DNA of 64,000 nt, taken from the NCBI GenBank assembly GCA_947631505.1, contig CANRLR010000005.1, positions 1-64,000 of the forward strand, in the 5' to 3' direction. A program made the translations under genes and the position numbers. Within the stretch, counting starts at the first letter, position 1. Every line of letters starts with the position of its first letter. Source of the DNA: an uncultured Lachnospiraceae bacterium (lineage in GTDB: Bacteria; Bacillota; Clostridia; Lachnospirales; Lachnospiraceae). Of the stretch, positions 1-8,421 are shown in pieces. The notes below the pieces were generated by a model, which made no database searches, was not told where the DNA came from, and saw nothing but the letters and a program-made list of their open reading frames with translations.

Positions 1-309
1 GCCATCCCCAATCACAATCCCGCCCTGATCCTGAAAATGGCAGCCGGAATTGATAAATACATCTTTTCCAATGGTAATATTCTTCCCAAAGTCCGTATAA
101 AATGGTGGAAACATACGAAAAGAATCATCCATCCTTTTCCCTGTCAGCCGCCCCATAATTTCCCGAATTTCCTCAGGTGTATGATACTGGCTGTTTAGTT
201 CCATCCCTATTCTTACCGCCTCCTGAAAAAGAGTATCTGCATAGGCGTTCCGCTCTATATCTTCTTCCACGCCTTCCTTAAAACCGTCTATTACATCCTG
301 TATTGTCAA
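1..309 (-). CDS. Sugar O-acetyltransferase (LacA/maltose acetyltransferase type), N-terminal part
   Basis: The first 103 codons are present; the gene runs off the left edge. They show the maltose-acetyltransferase N-terminal helical cap (RMFPPFYTDFG) followed by the start of the hexapeptide-repeat beta helix (NITIGKDVFINSGCHF, then IVIGDG). Members transfer acetyl from acetyl-CoA to a sugar hydroxyl in the cytoplasm. I chose the TTG at 307-309 because a GGGGAGG ribosome site lies 9 bases upstream and no ATG is suitably placed. It follows the 32-aa ORF by 6 bases, and its ribosome site lies inside that ORF, so the two are probably coupled. The divergent LysR gene may regulate it (inference). 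Confidence 0.85.
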   Translation of the reverse strand, partial: MTIQDVIDGFKEGVEEDIERNAYADTLFQEAVRIGMELNSQYHTPEEIREIMGRLTGKRMDDSFRMFPPFYTDFGKNITIGKDVFINSGCHFQDQGGIVIGDG

Positions 310-315
310 TGTTGT

Positions 316-414
316 CTACCTCCCCGTTTCCAATTGTTTCGCTGTCTGTGTATCAAAACCCGCATCCACTAGATTTTGATAAATACTTCCATGCACATCA
401 TTTATCTCAGCCAT
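316..414 (-). CDS. 32-aa ORF, possibly a shortened member of a small Lachnospiraceae protein family
   Basis: ATG at 412-414 has an AGGAGGGAG ribosome site 3-4 bases upstream and a perfect-spaced promoter (434-462) in front. The product starts MAEINDVHGSIYQNLVDAG and ends QTAKQLETGR. The N-terminal pattern IYQNLVDAGxDxxT resembles, from memory, a family of about 60-70 aa small proteins found next to LysR regulators in Lachnospiraceae; here the protein stops early, so it may be a truncated relic kept as a leader for the acetyltransferase. No function is known to me. Confidence 0.5.
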   Translation of the reverse strand: MAEINDVHGSIYQNLVDAGFDTQTAKQLETGR

Positions 415-433
415 TCTTCTCCCTCCTGTTTTG

Positions 434-462
434 ATTATAAAATGCCATCCATAAAATATCAA
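434..462 (-). promoter_or_regulatory. Promoter of the acetyltransferase operon
   Basis: On the minus strand TTGATA (457-462) is followed after 17 bases by TATAAT (434-439), about 20 bases before the 32-aa ORF start. Confidence 0.65.
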
Positions 463-489
463 ATACATATACGATATGGCATTGTATAC

Positions 490-518
490 TTGAAAGGTAT
501 AGCTATCTCTGATATACT
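490..518 (+). promoter_or_regulatory. Promoter of the LysR gene
   Basis: TTGAAA (490-495), 17-base spacer, TATACT (513-518). It is divergent from the acetyltransferase promoter about 28 bases away, the usual arrangement in which a LysR protein bound in the shared region controls both genes. Confidence 0.65.
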
Positions 519-602
519 GATAACACAAATTTACAAGGAGGAAAATCCTCTCCTCGCCTTGGGGGACTCGGATTTTGCTCCGCAAAACAAGGAGGATTTG
601 AC

Positions 603-1490
603 ATGGATATCCGGGTGTTACAATATTTTCTTGCAGTGGCACGGGATGAGAGCATCTCAAAAGCGGCCCAAACGCTCCATATGACACAACCGCCCCTATC
701 CCGGCAATTAAAAGATTTAGAAAAAGAGTTAGGGAAACAGTTACTAATCCGTGGCAGCAAAAAAATCACTCTGACCGAAGATGGAATGCTGCTGCGTAAA
801 CGTGCAGAGGAATTAGTAGATTTAATGGAAAAAACAAAAGCAGAACTGACCTCTTCTAATGAAAATATCAATGGGGAAATTTATATCGGATGCGGAGAAA
901 CAGAAGCGATTTCTTTTCTGGCGCAAGCAGCAAGAAATTTACAGAAAGACCATCCCCTCATCCACTACCACATTTACAGCGGTGATGCGGAGCGTGTTTT
1001 AGAGAAACTTGATAAAGGACTGATTGATTTTGGTCTTCTCGTGAACCCAGCAGATTTAAACAACTACGATTATATCCGTCTCCCTATGAAGGATATTTGG
1101 GGCGTCCTAATGAAGAAAGACAGCCCTCTTGCTGAAAAGGAGAAAATTGAGGCAGAAGACTTGTGGGACCAGCCATTGATTCTTTCCCATCAAACCTCCA
1201 CTAACAAGGAAATGACCTTCTGGCTAAAAACAGACATTTCCAAACTGAATGTCGTAGCTACTTATGATTTGGTCTACAATGCAGCACAGTTTGCCAAAAA
1301 TGGATTTGGATATGTCATTGCATTAGATAGACTCATCAATACTACCGGAGACAGCGAACTCTGTTTCCGACCACTTTTTCCTGCTTTACAGGCAGAGCTT
1401 TGTATTGTATGGAAAAAATACCAGGTTCTTTCAAGAGCCTCCAATGCATTCTTGCAACAATTACAGCAAGAACTGGACAACCATAGGTAG
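603..1490 (+). CDS. LysR-family transcriptional regulator
   Basis: 295 aa, the normal LysR length. The N-terminal winged helix-turn-helix is plain (MDIRVLQYFLAVARDESI at residues 1-18, then SKAAQTLHMTQPPLSRQLKDLE), followed by a periplasmic-binding-like effector domain from about residue 90. ATG 603 has AGGAGG 7 bases upstream. LysR proteins bind DNA as tetramers and respond to a small ligand; the ligand here cannot be read from sequence. The gene is divergent from the small ORF and acetyltransferase and probably controls them and itself (inference). Confidence 0.9.
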   Translation: MDIRVLQYFLAVARDESISKAAQTLHMTQPPLSRQLKDLEKELGKQLLIRGSKKITLTEDGMLLRKRAEELVDLMEKTKAELTSSNENINGEIYIGCGETEAISFLAQAARNLQKDHPLIHYHIYSGDAERVLEKLDKGLIDFGLLVNPADLNNYDYIRLPMKDIWGVLMKKDSPLAEKEKIEAEDLWDQPLILSHQTSTNKEMTFWLKTDISKLNVVATYDLVYNAAQFAKNGFGYVIALDRLINTTGDSELCFRPLFPALQAELCIVWKKYQVLSRASNAFLQQLQQELDNHR

Positions 1491-1574
1491 GATATATTTT
1501 ATCCCCTACATGCTCTAACTATGTGTTTCCCCCTATCTTATCATGAAACTGGTAATCTTCGTACTCTAGCATTT

Positions 1575-1742
1575 TCAGGCATTGGGCAGCCGTACCGTCA
1601 TGTCTGGTTCTGTCAGCCGGAGAGAGAATGATCCGTCTTGTTTTCGCCATCTCTCCGGTGTAAATGGTTTCTGTTCCAGATACAATTTCAGTGCTGCTGT
1701 CTTTTCCTCATCAAAATTTACAGTTATAGTTGCTTTCTTCAT
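1575..1742 (-). pseudogene. Chimeric remnant of an integrative-element gene (DUF6103-like N terminus)
   Basis: ATG at 1740-1742 has an AGGAGGT ribosome site. The first 20 residues (MKKATITVNFDEEKTAALKL) match, from memory, the start of the small DUF6103 proteins of Firmicutes conjugative elements. After YLEQK the sequence switches to KPFTPERWRKQDGSFSLRL and stops at 55 residues, unlike the family. It therefore looks like a deletion fusion between two genes of a lost integrative element. No integrase or relaxase is nearby. Confidence 0.5.
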
Positions 1743-1758
1743 TACTTTACCTCCTGTC

Positions 1759-1820
1759 AAAAAGAGCGACACATTAATTGTCGCTCAGAAAAAACCGCAC
1801 TGCTATTTTCAGTGCGGTTT
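1759..1820 (-). terminator. Two tandem hairpins with U-runs upstream of the element remnant
   Basis: On the minus strand a stem of 11 bp (1792-1802 with 1810-1820, AAACCGCACTG) is followed by a T run, and a second stem of 8 bp (1764-1771 with 1779-1786, GAGCGACA) is followed by five T just before the ribosome site of the remnant gene. They fit consecutive minus-strand terminators or an attenuator-like leader. I believe they belong to the lost integrative element. Confidence 0.55.
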
Positions 1821-1903
1821 CGTGATATCATGATTCTACATTGTCATTGTTGGTGCAGATAATTCTGTTCCTTTTCCGGCAAGATTCATTTGCGCCAGCC
1901 GGT

Positions 1904-1944
1904 AAAAAAAGCAGTCAAATTACACTTTTCTGTAAAATGACTGC
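1904..1944 (-). terminator. Terminator of the greA-lysS operon
   Basis: GCAGTCA (1911-1917) pairs with TGACTGC (1938-1944), with an inner 5-bp extension after an A-A internal loop, and is followed on the minus strand by seven T (1904-1910). It lies about 150 bases beyond the lysS stop. Between it and lysS I see only the AT-rich palindrome at 2048-2065. Confidence 0.7.
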
Positions 1945-2047
1945 CTTATGTTATTTTAGGAATTACTGTTCTTTCCTGCGTGATTTACATTTTCTTATAT
2001 CATATCCTGCATAGATTGGCTTAATGACTTATAAACCTTTTGCTTTT

Positions 2048-2065
2048 TACACAATATATTGTGTA
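2048..2065. repeat. Perfect 18-bp palindrome TACACAATATATTGTGTA
   Basis: A perfect palindrome 30 bases downstream of lysS; its right half (TATATTGTGT) recurs at 2086-2095 directly before the lysS stop. It could be an operator or a recombination footprint. It has no U-run on the minus strand, so it is not a good lysS terminator. Confidence 0.5.
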
Positions 2066-2095
2066 TTTTTCTAGTTTTTTCTCTATATATTGTGT

Positions 2096-3565
2096 TTACT
2101 TATCAATACTTTTGAGTGTCGGGAACAAAATCACATCGCGTATCGCTGGTGAGTTCGTAAGCAGCATTACCAAACGGTCAATACCGTATCCAATACCTCC
2201 GGTCGGCGGCATACCGATACTTAGGGCATTAAGAAAATCTTCGTCTGTATGGTTCGCTTCCTCATCTCCTGCGGCAAATGCTTTTTCCTGTGCCTCAAAA
2301 CGGGCTCTCTGATCAATCGGATCATTTAGCTCAGAATAGGCATTACACATTTCACGTCCATAAATGAATAGCTCAAACCGCTCTACATAATCTGGATTGT
2401 CCGGTTTTCTCTTCGTCAACGGAGAAACCTCTACCGGATGGTCCATGACAAAGGTCGGCTGAATCAATTTATCTTCCACATATTCTTCAAAAAATAAATT
2501 CAGAATGTCACCCTTGGTATGTCTGTCCTCATATTCAATATGATGTTCATCTGCCAGCTTTTTGGCTGCTTCATCCGAGTCAATTGTGTTAAAATCAATG
2601 TCTGCGTATTTTTTAACAGCATCCAGCATTGTAATTCTTTCAAATGGTTTTCCTAAATCAATCTCTTCTTCCGCATACGGAATCAACGTAGTTCCACATA
2701 CTTCCTCTGCTACATGGCGAAACATATTCTCGGTCAGATCCATCATACCATAATAATCCGTATATGCCTGATACAGCTCCATCAAAGTAAACTCTGGATT
2801 ATGTCTGGTATCCGTTCCCTCATTACGGAATACACGGCCAATTTCATATACACGCTCCATACCACCGACAATTAATCTCTTTAAGTATAATTCCAAAGAA
2901 ATACGAAGTTTTACATCTTCATCCAGTGCGTTATAGTGAGTTTCAAACGGGCGCGCTGCCGCACCGCCGGCATTGGAAACCAGCATCGGTGTTTCTACTT
3001 CCATAAATCCCTGATCATCCAAGAAATTACGAATACTGCGAAGAATCTTCGTACGTTTTACAAAAGTATCCTTCACATCCGGATTCATAATTAAATCGAC
3101 ATAACGCTGGCGATAACGCATGTCCGTGTCAGTCAGTCCATGGAATTTTTCCGGCAGAATCTGCAGGCTTTTTGCAATTAAGGTAACATCTGATGCATGA
3201 ATAGAAATTTCTCCGGTTTTTGTCTTAAAAACTTCACCGGTAATTGTCATCAGATCGCCCACATCATACTTTTTAAAATCTTTGTAGGAGTCTTCTCCAA
3301 TATTATCTCTTGCTACATATGCCTGAATATCACCCTGCAGATCCCTTACATTACAAAAAGAGGCTTTTCCCATGACGCGCTTGAACATCATTCGTCCGGC
3401 AATTGTCACCGTCTTTCCTTCCATCTCTTCGTAATTATTTTTTATGTCCATCGAGTGATGAGTCACTTCACACTTTGTGATCTCAAATGGATTCTTACCC
3501 GCTTCCTGTAAGGCGGCTAACTTTTCATGTCTTACTTTTATCAACTGATTAATATCTTCTGCCAC
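2096..3565 (-). CDS. lysS: Lysyl-tRNA synthetase, class II
   Basis: 489 aa, the usual length. It joins lysine to tRNA-Lys in the cytoplasm. An N-terminal OB-fold anticodon-binding domain (to about residue 150) precedes the class II core: motif 1 ([17 protein letters not shown]), motif 2 ([20 protein letters not shown]) and motif 3 ([17 protein letters not shown]). The start is GTG at 3563-3565 with GAGG about 12 bases upstream. It ends [11 protein letters not shown], slightly unlike the more common LRPMK-type end. It sits 23 bases behind greA in one operon, a very common arrangement in Firmicutes. Confidence 0.97.
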   Translation of the reverse strand: MAEDINQLIKVRHEKLAALQEAGKNPFEITKCEVTHHSMDIKNNYEEMEGKTVTIAGRMMFKRVMGKASFCNVRDLQGDIQAYVARDNIGEDSYKDFKKYDVGDLMTITGEVFKTKTGEISIHASDVTLIAKSLQILPEKFHGLTDTDMRYRQRYVDLIMNPDVKDTFVKRTKILRSIRNFLDDQGFMEVETPMLVSNAGGAAARPFETHYNALDEDVKLRISLELYLKRLIVGGMERVYEIGRVFRNEGTDTRHNPEFTLMELYQAYTDYYGMMDLTENMFRHVAEEVCGTTLIPYAEEEIDLGKPFERITMLDAVKKYADIDFNTIDSDEAAKKLADEHHIEYEDRHTKGDILNLFFEEYVEDKLIQPTFVMDHPVEVSPLTKRKPDNPDYVERFELFIYGREMCNAYSELNDPIDQRARFEAQEKAFAAGDEEANHTDEDFLNALSIGMPPTGGIGYGIDRLVMLLTNSPAIRDVILFPTLKSIDK

Positions 3566-3588
3566 TTTTTCTTTTCCTCACTTTATCC

Positions 3589-4074
3589 TTAATTATTCTT
3601 ATGAAAATCCAATATCTCGTATTTAATAAATCCGACCGGAGTTTCCACTTCAACCGTCTCTCCTTTTTGAGCACCGATTAATGCCTTCCCTACCGGTGAC
3701 TCATTGGAAATTTTACCTTTCAGACTATCTGCCTCGGTTGAACCGACAATTTTATATTCCATCTCTTCATTAAATTCCAAATCTTTAATTACAACTGTAC
3801 AACCCACATTAATCACACTGGAATCCACATCTTCATCGACAATTACCTCTGCATTTTTAAGGATTTTGTCAATTTCCTCAATACGAAGCTCAATGTCACG
3901 CTGTTCCTCTTTTGCAGCATCGTACTCAGCATTCTCCGACAAGTCTCCCTGCTCTCTTGCCTCTTTGATCTTCTGAGCAACTTCCTGACGACGGTTTACT
4001 TTCAAATCATGCAATTCATCCTCTAATGTTTTCAATCCCTCATAAGTCAAAATATTTTTCTTTGTTTCAGCCAT
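3589..4074 (-). CDS. greA: Transcription elongation factor GreA
   Basis: 161 aa from the second ATG. It frees backtracked RNA polymerase by stimulating transcript cleavage. The N-terminal coiled coil carries the tip acidic pair within REQGDLSENAEYDAAKE, and the C-terminal FKBP-like domain follows from about residue 85. The ATG at 4072-4074 is preferred over the one at 4080, because the GAGG ribosome site is 7 bases from the former and only 1 base from the latter. It is first in the greA-lysS operon. Confidence 0.96.
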   Translation of the reverse strand: MAETKKNILTYEGLKTLEDELHDLKVNRRQEVAQKIKEAREQGDLSENAEYDAAKEEQRDIELRIEEIDKILKNAEVIVDEDVDSSVINVGCTVVIKDLEFNEEMEYKIVGSTEADSLKGKISNESPVGKALIGAQKGETVEVETPVGFIKYEILDFHKNN

Positions 4075-4120
4075 GCTCATACCTCACTAACATAATAATC
4101 TCAGTTTTTAACATCTTATT

Positions 4121-4149
4121 ATTATATCGTAAGCCGGCCATATTGTCAA
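4121..4149 (-). promoter_or_regulatory. greA-lysS promoter
   Basis: Minus-strand TTGACA (4144-4149), 17-base spacer, TATAAT (4121-4126): a full consensus sigma-A promoter 47 bases before greA. Confidence 0.85.
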
Positions 4150-4159
4150 TTTTTTAGAA

Positions 4160-4223
4160 AAAACAATCCAGACAACCGAACAATTGAAAATCTGTTATTT
4201 TTCTTTGTCCGAATCATCTGGAT
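4160..4223 (-). terminator. Probable nifJ terminator
   Basis: ATCCAGA (4217-4223 read on the minus strand) pairs with TCTGGAT (4166-4172), followed by TGTTTTTT. The loop is long and holds a further partial helix, so the call is moderate. It lies between the nifJ stop and the greA promoter. Confidence 0.5.
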
Positions 4224-4297
4224 CATTCTCTTATATCCTATTTCATTTTAATCTCTCATTTCTGAGCGATTTATCACGAAGAACCGCTATAATGCTC

Positions 4298-7200
4298 TTA
4301 TTTGTAGAGCTCAACCAGCTTCTGCAAATGTTCAAAACGTGCTTTTGCTGCTTCTTCCGATTCTTTGAAGAGTTTCTCTGCACGCTCTGGGAATGGCTTG
4401 ATCAGACGAGTATAACGTGCCTCGTTGTTCAAGAATTCCTGATAAGAACCGTCTCCTTCTTTGGATACCAAAGTAAATGGATTCTGTCCTGCTGCCTTTA
4501 GTGCAGGGTTGAATGTGAAGAGATTCCAATAACCGGCCTTCACTGCTTTCTTCATCTCATCCTGACAATGGTTCATACCACCTTTTGCGATACCGTGGAG
4601 TTCACATGGAGCATAACCGATAATCAAGGACGGTCCGTTATATGCCTCAGCTTCTGCAATTGCTTTTACTGCCTGTACAGGATTTGCACCAAGTGCAATC
4701 TGTGCTACATATACATAACCATAGCTCATAGCAATTTCAGCAAGGCTCTTCTTGCCAATTTCTTTACCGGCAGCGGCAAACTGGCAAACCTCACCGATGT
4801 TAGAAGCCTTAGAAGCCTGACCACCTGTATTGGAGTACATTTCGGTATCGAATACCATTACATTTACATTCTCACCGGAAGCAAGTACATGGTCAAGACC
4901 ACCAAATCCGATATCATATGCCCATCCGTCACCACCGAAGATCCATACGGATTTCTTAGCGAGATAATCTTTCTTAGCAAGCACCTCTTTCGATTTTTCA
5001 CATCCGGCTGCGGCTGCTTTCTCAAGCTCAGCAACCAATGCTTCTGTAGCAGGTGTATTTGCTTTTGTATCGTCTTTTGTTTCCAGATATTTATCCACTG
5101 CTGCTTTGAATTCAGCCGATGCTTTGTCAGATGCTGCAATCTCCTTTACATTTTCAATTGCCTGATCACGGAGATATTTCTGTCCAATATACATTCCAAG
5201 ACCGTGCTCGGCATTATCCTCGAACAAGGAGTTTGACCATGCTGGTCCTTTCTTGGAGTCTTTATTTACTGTATATGGTGATGTTGCTGCCGGATTGCCC
5301 CAGATAGAAGAACATCCGGTTGCATTGGAAATATACATCTGCTCTCCAAACAACTGCGTAACAAGTCTAGCATAAGATGTCTCCGCACATCCTGCACAGC
5401 TTCCTGAGAACTCAAGAAGAGGCTGGTTGAACTGGCTTCCTTTCGGAGTAGTATCTGCAAATCCACTGTCTTTCTTACCAACGTTAGCTACCAGATAATC
5501 AAATACTGGCTGCTCTGCTGCCTGAGATTCCTGAGGTACCATCTTAATTGCCTCATCAGCAGCTTTCGGACATACGGTAATACACTCACCGCATCCCATA
5601 CAGTCAAGAGGAGATACGCTCATTGTGAATTTGAATTCTCCTGCTTTTGGCTTCATATCAGCAACCTTCATATTATCTGGTGCTGCCTTAATCTCATCCT
5701 CTGTCAAAAGGAATGGACGAATCGTTGCATGGGAACATACAAAGGCACAGTTATTACACTGGATACAAGTATCTGGATTCCATACAGGAACCATAACCGC
5801 TGTACCGCGCTTTTCATATGCCGATGCACCAGTCTCGAACTGTCCATCTGGATTATCAACAAAGGCAGATACCGGAAGGCTGTCTCCATCCATCTTGGAA
5901 ATCGGTTCAAGAAGGTCATTTACCATCTTAACGACCTCAGGACGGCCTGTTTTCTCTTTGGCAGGAGCATCTGCTTCCGGATTCTTCCAAGAATCAGGAA
6001 CCTCTACTTTATGAACCGCATCTACACCTGCATCAATTGCTTTGTAGTTCATTTCTACTACTGCATCACCCTTCTTAGAATAGGATTTCTTAGCAGCTTC
6101 TTTCATGAACTGAACGGCATCATCAATTGGCATTACATCTGCCAGTTTAAAGAATGCAGACTGCAGAATCGTGTTAGTACGTTTACCCATACCGATTTCA
6201 ATTGCTTTATCAATCGCATTGATGGTGTAAAGCTGAATGTTATTGTCTGCAATATATTTCTTCGCATCAGCATTCAATTTTTCTGCCAGTTCATCATCCG
6301 ACCACTGACAGTTAATCATAAATACTCCGCCCGGTTTAACATCCTGTACCATCTTGAATCCATTGATTACATAAGATGGGTTGTGACATGCTACAAAGTC
6401 TGCCTGATTGATATAGTATGGGCTCTTAATCGGATTGTCACCAAAACGTAAGTGAGAAATGGTGACACCACCGGTTTTCTTGGAGTCATACTGGAAGTAT
6501 GCCTGAATATATTTATCTGTATGGTCACCGATAATCTTAGTAGAGTTCTTGTTCGCACCTACTGTACCATCGCCGCCAAGTCCCCAGAACTTGCACTCTT
6601 TTGTTCCTGCTGCGGAAGTAATCGGAGCCGGTTTTACTTCTGGCAGGCTCAGATTTGTTACATCATCCACAATACCGATTGTGAAACGTGCTTTTGGAGC
6701 ATCTTTCTCCAATTCTTTGTAAACAGCAAATACAGAAGATGGCGGTGTATCCTTAGAACCAAGACCATAACGTCCGCCGGTAAGGATAACATCGTTCATT
6801 CCTGCCTCACGAAGAGTAGCTGCCACATCCAGATACAGAGGATCACCCAATGCACCTGGTTCTTTTGTACGGTCAAGTACAGCAATCTTCTTAGCAGTCT
6901 TAGGAATCACCTTGAGAATTGCTTCCGGTGACCAAGGACGATACAGACGAACTTTTACAAGACCGACCTTTTCACCCTGAGCAGTCAAATAATCAATTAC
7001 TTCTTCTGCCACATCACAGATGGAGCCCATCGCAATAATTACACGGTCCGCATCCGGAGCACCATAGTAATTGAACAAACCATAATCGGTTCCCAATTTT
7101 TCGTTTACCTTATTCATATACTTCTCAACTACTGCCGGAAGTTCATTATAAGCTTTGTTACAAGCCTCACGATGCTGGAAGAATACGTCACCGTTCTCAT

Positions 7201-7855
7201 GAGAACCACGGGCAGCCGGGTGCTCCGGATTCAAAGCATGTTTGCGGAATTCTTCTACGGCATCCATCGGACACATTTCTTTCAGATCTTCATAATCCCA
7301 TTTTTCAATCTTCTGAATTTCATGGGACGTACGGAATCCATCAAAGAAGTTGATAAATGGAACTTTTCCTTCCAGAGCTGCCAAATGGGCAACCGGACTC
7401 AAATCCATAACCTCCTGTGGGTTTGTTTCAGCAAGCATTGCAAAACCAGTCTGACGGCATGCATAAACGTCACTGTGGTCACCAAAGATATTCAATGCAT
7501 GTGTCGATACGGTACGGGCAGAAACATGGAATACACTCGGTAACATCTCACCCGCAATCTTATACATATTTGGAATCATAAGAAGAAGTCCCTGAGACGC
7601 TGTGAAGGTCGTAGTAAGGGCTCCTGTTGCAAGAGAGCCATGTACAGTACCTGCTGCACCAGCCTCAGACTCCATCTCAACAACTTTAACTTTGCTGCCG
7701 AAAATGTTCTTCTGTCCTGCTGCTGACCACTGGTCAACGGAATCAGCCATCGGACTAGAAGGTGTGATCGGATAGATACCAGCTACCTCTGTATAGGCAT
7801 ATGCCACGTGAGCTGCAGCGGTATTTCCATCCATGGATTGTTTTAATCTAGCCAT
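4298..7855 (-). CDS. nifJ: Pyruvate:ferredoxin (flavodoxin) oxidoreductase
   Basis: 1185 aa, the full length of the single-chain enzyme. It oxidatively decarboxylates pyruvate with CoA to acetyl-CoA and CO2 and reduces ferredoxin, the central step of anaerobic pyruvate catabolism. Visible parts: the pyrimidine-binding TPP domain at the N terminus (YPITPSSPMAD), the gamma domain, a two-cluster ferredoxin domain near residues 685-760 (CIQCNNCAFVC and CMGCGECITVCPK), and the C-terminal TPP domain with the proximal cluster motif GSCAGCAETSYARL and TGCSSIWGNP. The ribosome site AAGGAGG is about 13 bases before ATG 7855. It appears monocistronic. Confidence 0.98.
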   Translation of the reverse strand: MARLKQSMDGNTAAAHVAYAYTEVAGIYPITPSSPMADSVDQWSAAGQKNIFGSKVKVVEMESEAGAAGTVHGSLATGALTTTFTASQGLLLMIPNMYKIAGEMLPSVFHVSARTVSTHALNIFGDHSDVYACRQTGFAMLAETNPQEVMDLSPVAHLAALEGKVPFINFFDGFRTSHEIQKIEKWDYEDLKEMCPMDAVEEFRKHALNPEHPAARGSHENGDVFFQHREACNKAYNELPAVVEKYMNKVNEKLGTDYGLFNYYGAPDADRVIIAMGSICDVAEEVIDYLTAQGEKVGLVKVRLYRPWSPEAILKVIPKTAKKIAVLDRTKEPGALGDPLYLDVAATLREAGMNDVILTGGRYGLGSKDTPPSSVFAVYKELEKDAPKARFTIGIVDDVTNLSLPEVKPAPITSAAGTKECKFWGLGGDGTVGANKNSTKIIGDHTDKYIQAYFQYDSKKTGGVTISHLRFGDNPIKSPYYINQADFVACHNPSYVINGFKMVQDVKPGGVFMINCQWSDDELAEKLNADAKKYIADNNIQLYTINAIDKAIEIGMGKRTNTILQSAFFKLADVMPIDDAVQFMKEAAKKSYSKKGDAVVEMNYKAIDAGVDAVHKVEVPDSWKNPEADAPAKEKTGRPEVVKMVNDLLEPISKMDGDSLPVSAFVDNPDGQFETGASAYEKRGTAVMVPVWNPDTCIQCNNCAFVCSHATIRPFLLTEDEIKAAPDNMKVADMKPKAGEFKFTMSVSPLDCMGCGECITVCPKAADEAIKMVPQESQAAEQPVFDYLVANVGKKDSGFADTTPKGSQFNQPLLEFSGSCAGCAETSYARLVTQLFGEQMYISNATGCSSIWGNPAATSPYTVNKDSKKGPAWSNSLFEDNAEHGLGMYIGQKYLRDQAIENVKEIAASDKASAEFKAAVDKYLETKDDTKANTPATEALVAELEKAAAAGCEKSKEVLAKKDYLAKKSVWIFGGDGWAYDIGFGGLDHVLASGENVNVMVFDTEMYSNTGGQASKASNIGEVCQFAAAGKEIGKKSLAEIAMSYGYVYVAQIALGANPVQAVKAIAEAEAYNGPSLIIGYAPCELHGIAKGGMNHCQDEMKKAVKAGYWNLFTFNPALKAAGQNPFTLVSKEGDGSYQEFLNNEARYTRLIKPFPERAEKLFKESEEAAKARFEHLQKLVELYK

Positions 7856-7896
7856 TTTTTTGAATTATCCTCCTTACTTTATTCATTCGTGCTTAT

Positions 7897-7925
7897 ATTT
7901 TATCACTTTGCATAAAAAAAGTAAA
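7897..7925 (-). promoter_or_regulatory. Likely nifJ promoter
   Basis: Minus-strand TTTACT (7920-7925), 17-base spacer, TAAAAT (7897-7902), 42 bases before nifJ. Confidence 0.5.
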
Positions 7926-7959
7926 GGACGAATACCGAGGGAATTGTCGAAAAAAGTCC

Positions 7960-7988
7960 TTGACAATTAAAAAATTTTTGTGTACTAT
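7960..7988 (+). promoter_or_regulatory. Promoter of the GntR-ABC operon
   Basis: TTGACA (7960-7965), 17-base spacer, TACTAT (7983-7988). The -10 box lies inside the operator palindrome. The -35 box is covered by a second inverted repeat, AATTGTC (7942-7948) with GACAATT (7962-7968). Confidence 0.75.
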
Positions 7989-8016
7989 TGTATTACGCAC
8001 TTAATACAGTGGTACA
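7981..8016. promoter_or_regulatory. GntR operator, 15-bp inverted repeat
   Basis: TGTACTATTGTATTA (7981-7995) and TAATACAGTGGTACA (8002-8016) are inverted repeats matching at 13 of 15 positions across a 6-base centre. The repeat overlaps the -10 box and start region of the operon promoter, the expected place for autorepression by the downstream GntR protein. Confidence 0.75.
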
Positions 8017-8038
8017 CATTTTCAGAAAGGAGGATTAT

Positions 8039-8392
8039 ATGCCTTGGAATTTAACAAGTGACCGACCAATTTACTTACAATTGATTGATCATATTAAATT
8101 ACAAATTCTCTCCGGCACTTACAATCCGGGAGATTCTTTTCCATCCGTCCGGGAACTGGCGGCGGAAGCAGCCGTGAATCCCAATACGATGCAAAAGGCT
8201 CTTGCCGCATTAGAACAAGAAGGATTGTTAATAGGAAGCCGCACCAACGGCCGAAGTGTTACGACCGACCAGTCCTTAATTCGGGATATGAGAGATATTC
8301 TCGCCGAACAGTTCTATGGCAATTTTCATCAGCAGCTGTTATATCTAGGGTATAGTGAAGAGGAAATTAAAGAATATTTATCAAAAAAATAA
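8039..8392 (+). CDS. GntR-family regulator, YtrA subfamily
   Basis: 117 aa. It has a winged helix-turn-helix (residues about 8-75; PIYLQLIDHIKLQILSGTYN, PSVRELAAEAAVNPNTMQKA) and only a short helical tail, which defines the YtrA subgroup. ATG 8039 has AAGGAGG 6 bases upstream; the longer reading from 7988 lacks a ribosome site and would start in the operator. YtrA-type proteins repress the ABC genes that follow them, and the same order is seen here. The inducer is unknown; in Bacillus the relatives respond to cell-wall antibiotics. Confidence 0.92.
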   Translation: MPWNLTSDRPIYLQLIDHIKLQILSGTYNPGDSFPSVRELAAEAAVNPNTMQKALAALEQEGLLIGSRTNGRSVTTDQSLIRDMRDILAEQFYGNFHQQLLYLGYSEEEIKEYLSKK

Positions 8393-8421
8393 CTCGCCGT
8401 AAGGCAGAATTGGAGGAATCT

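Noticed and set aside
2048-2065. Palindrome as the lysS terminator
   Set aside because: It has no T-run on the minus strand; a better terminator lies at 1904-1944.
4568-6931. Long plus-strand open frames (e.g. 222 and 240 codons) inside nifJ
   Set aside because: They are antisense to a full-length, strongly conserved PFOR gene, have no ribosome sites and encode low-complexity Cys/Ile/Phe-rich sequences typical of shadow frames.
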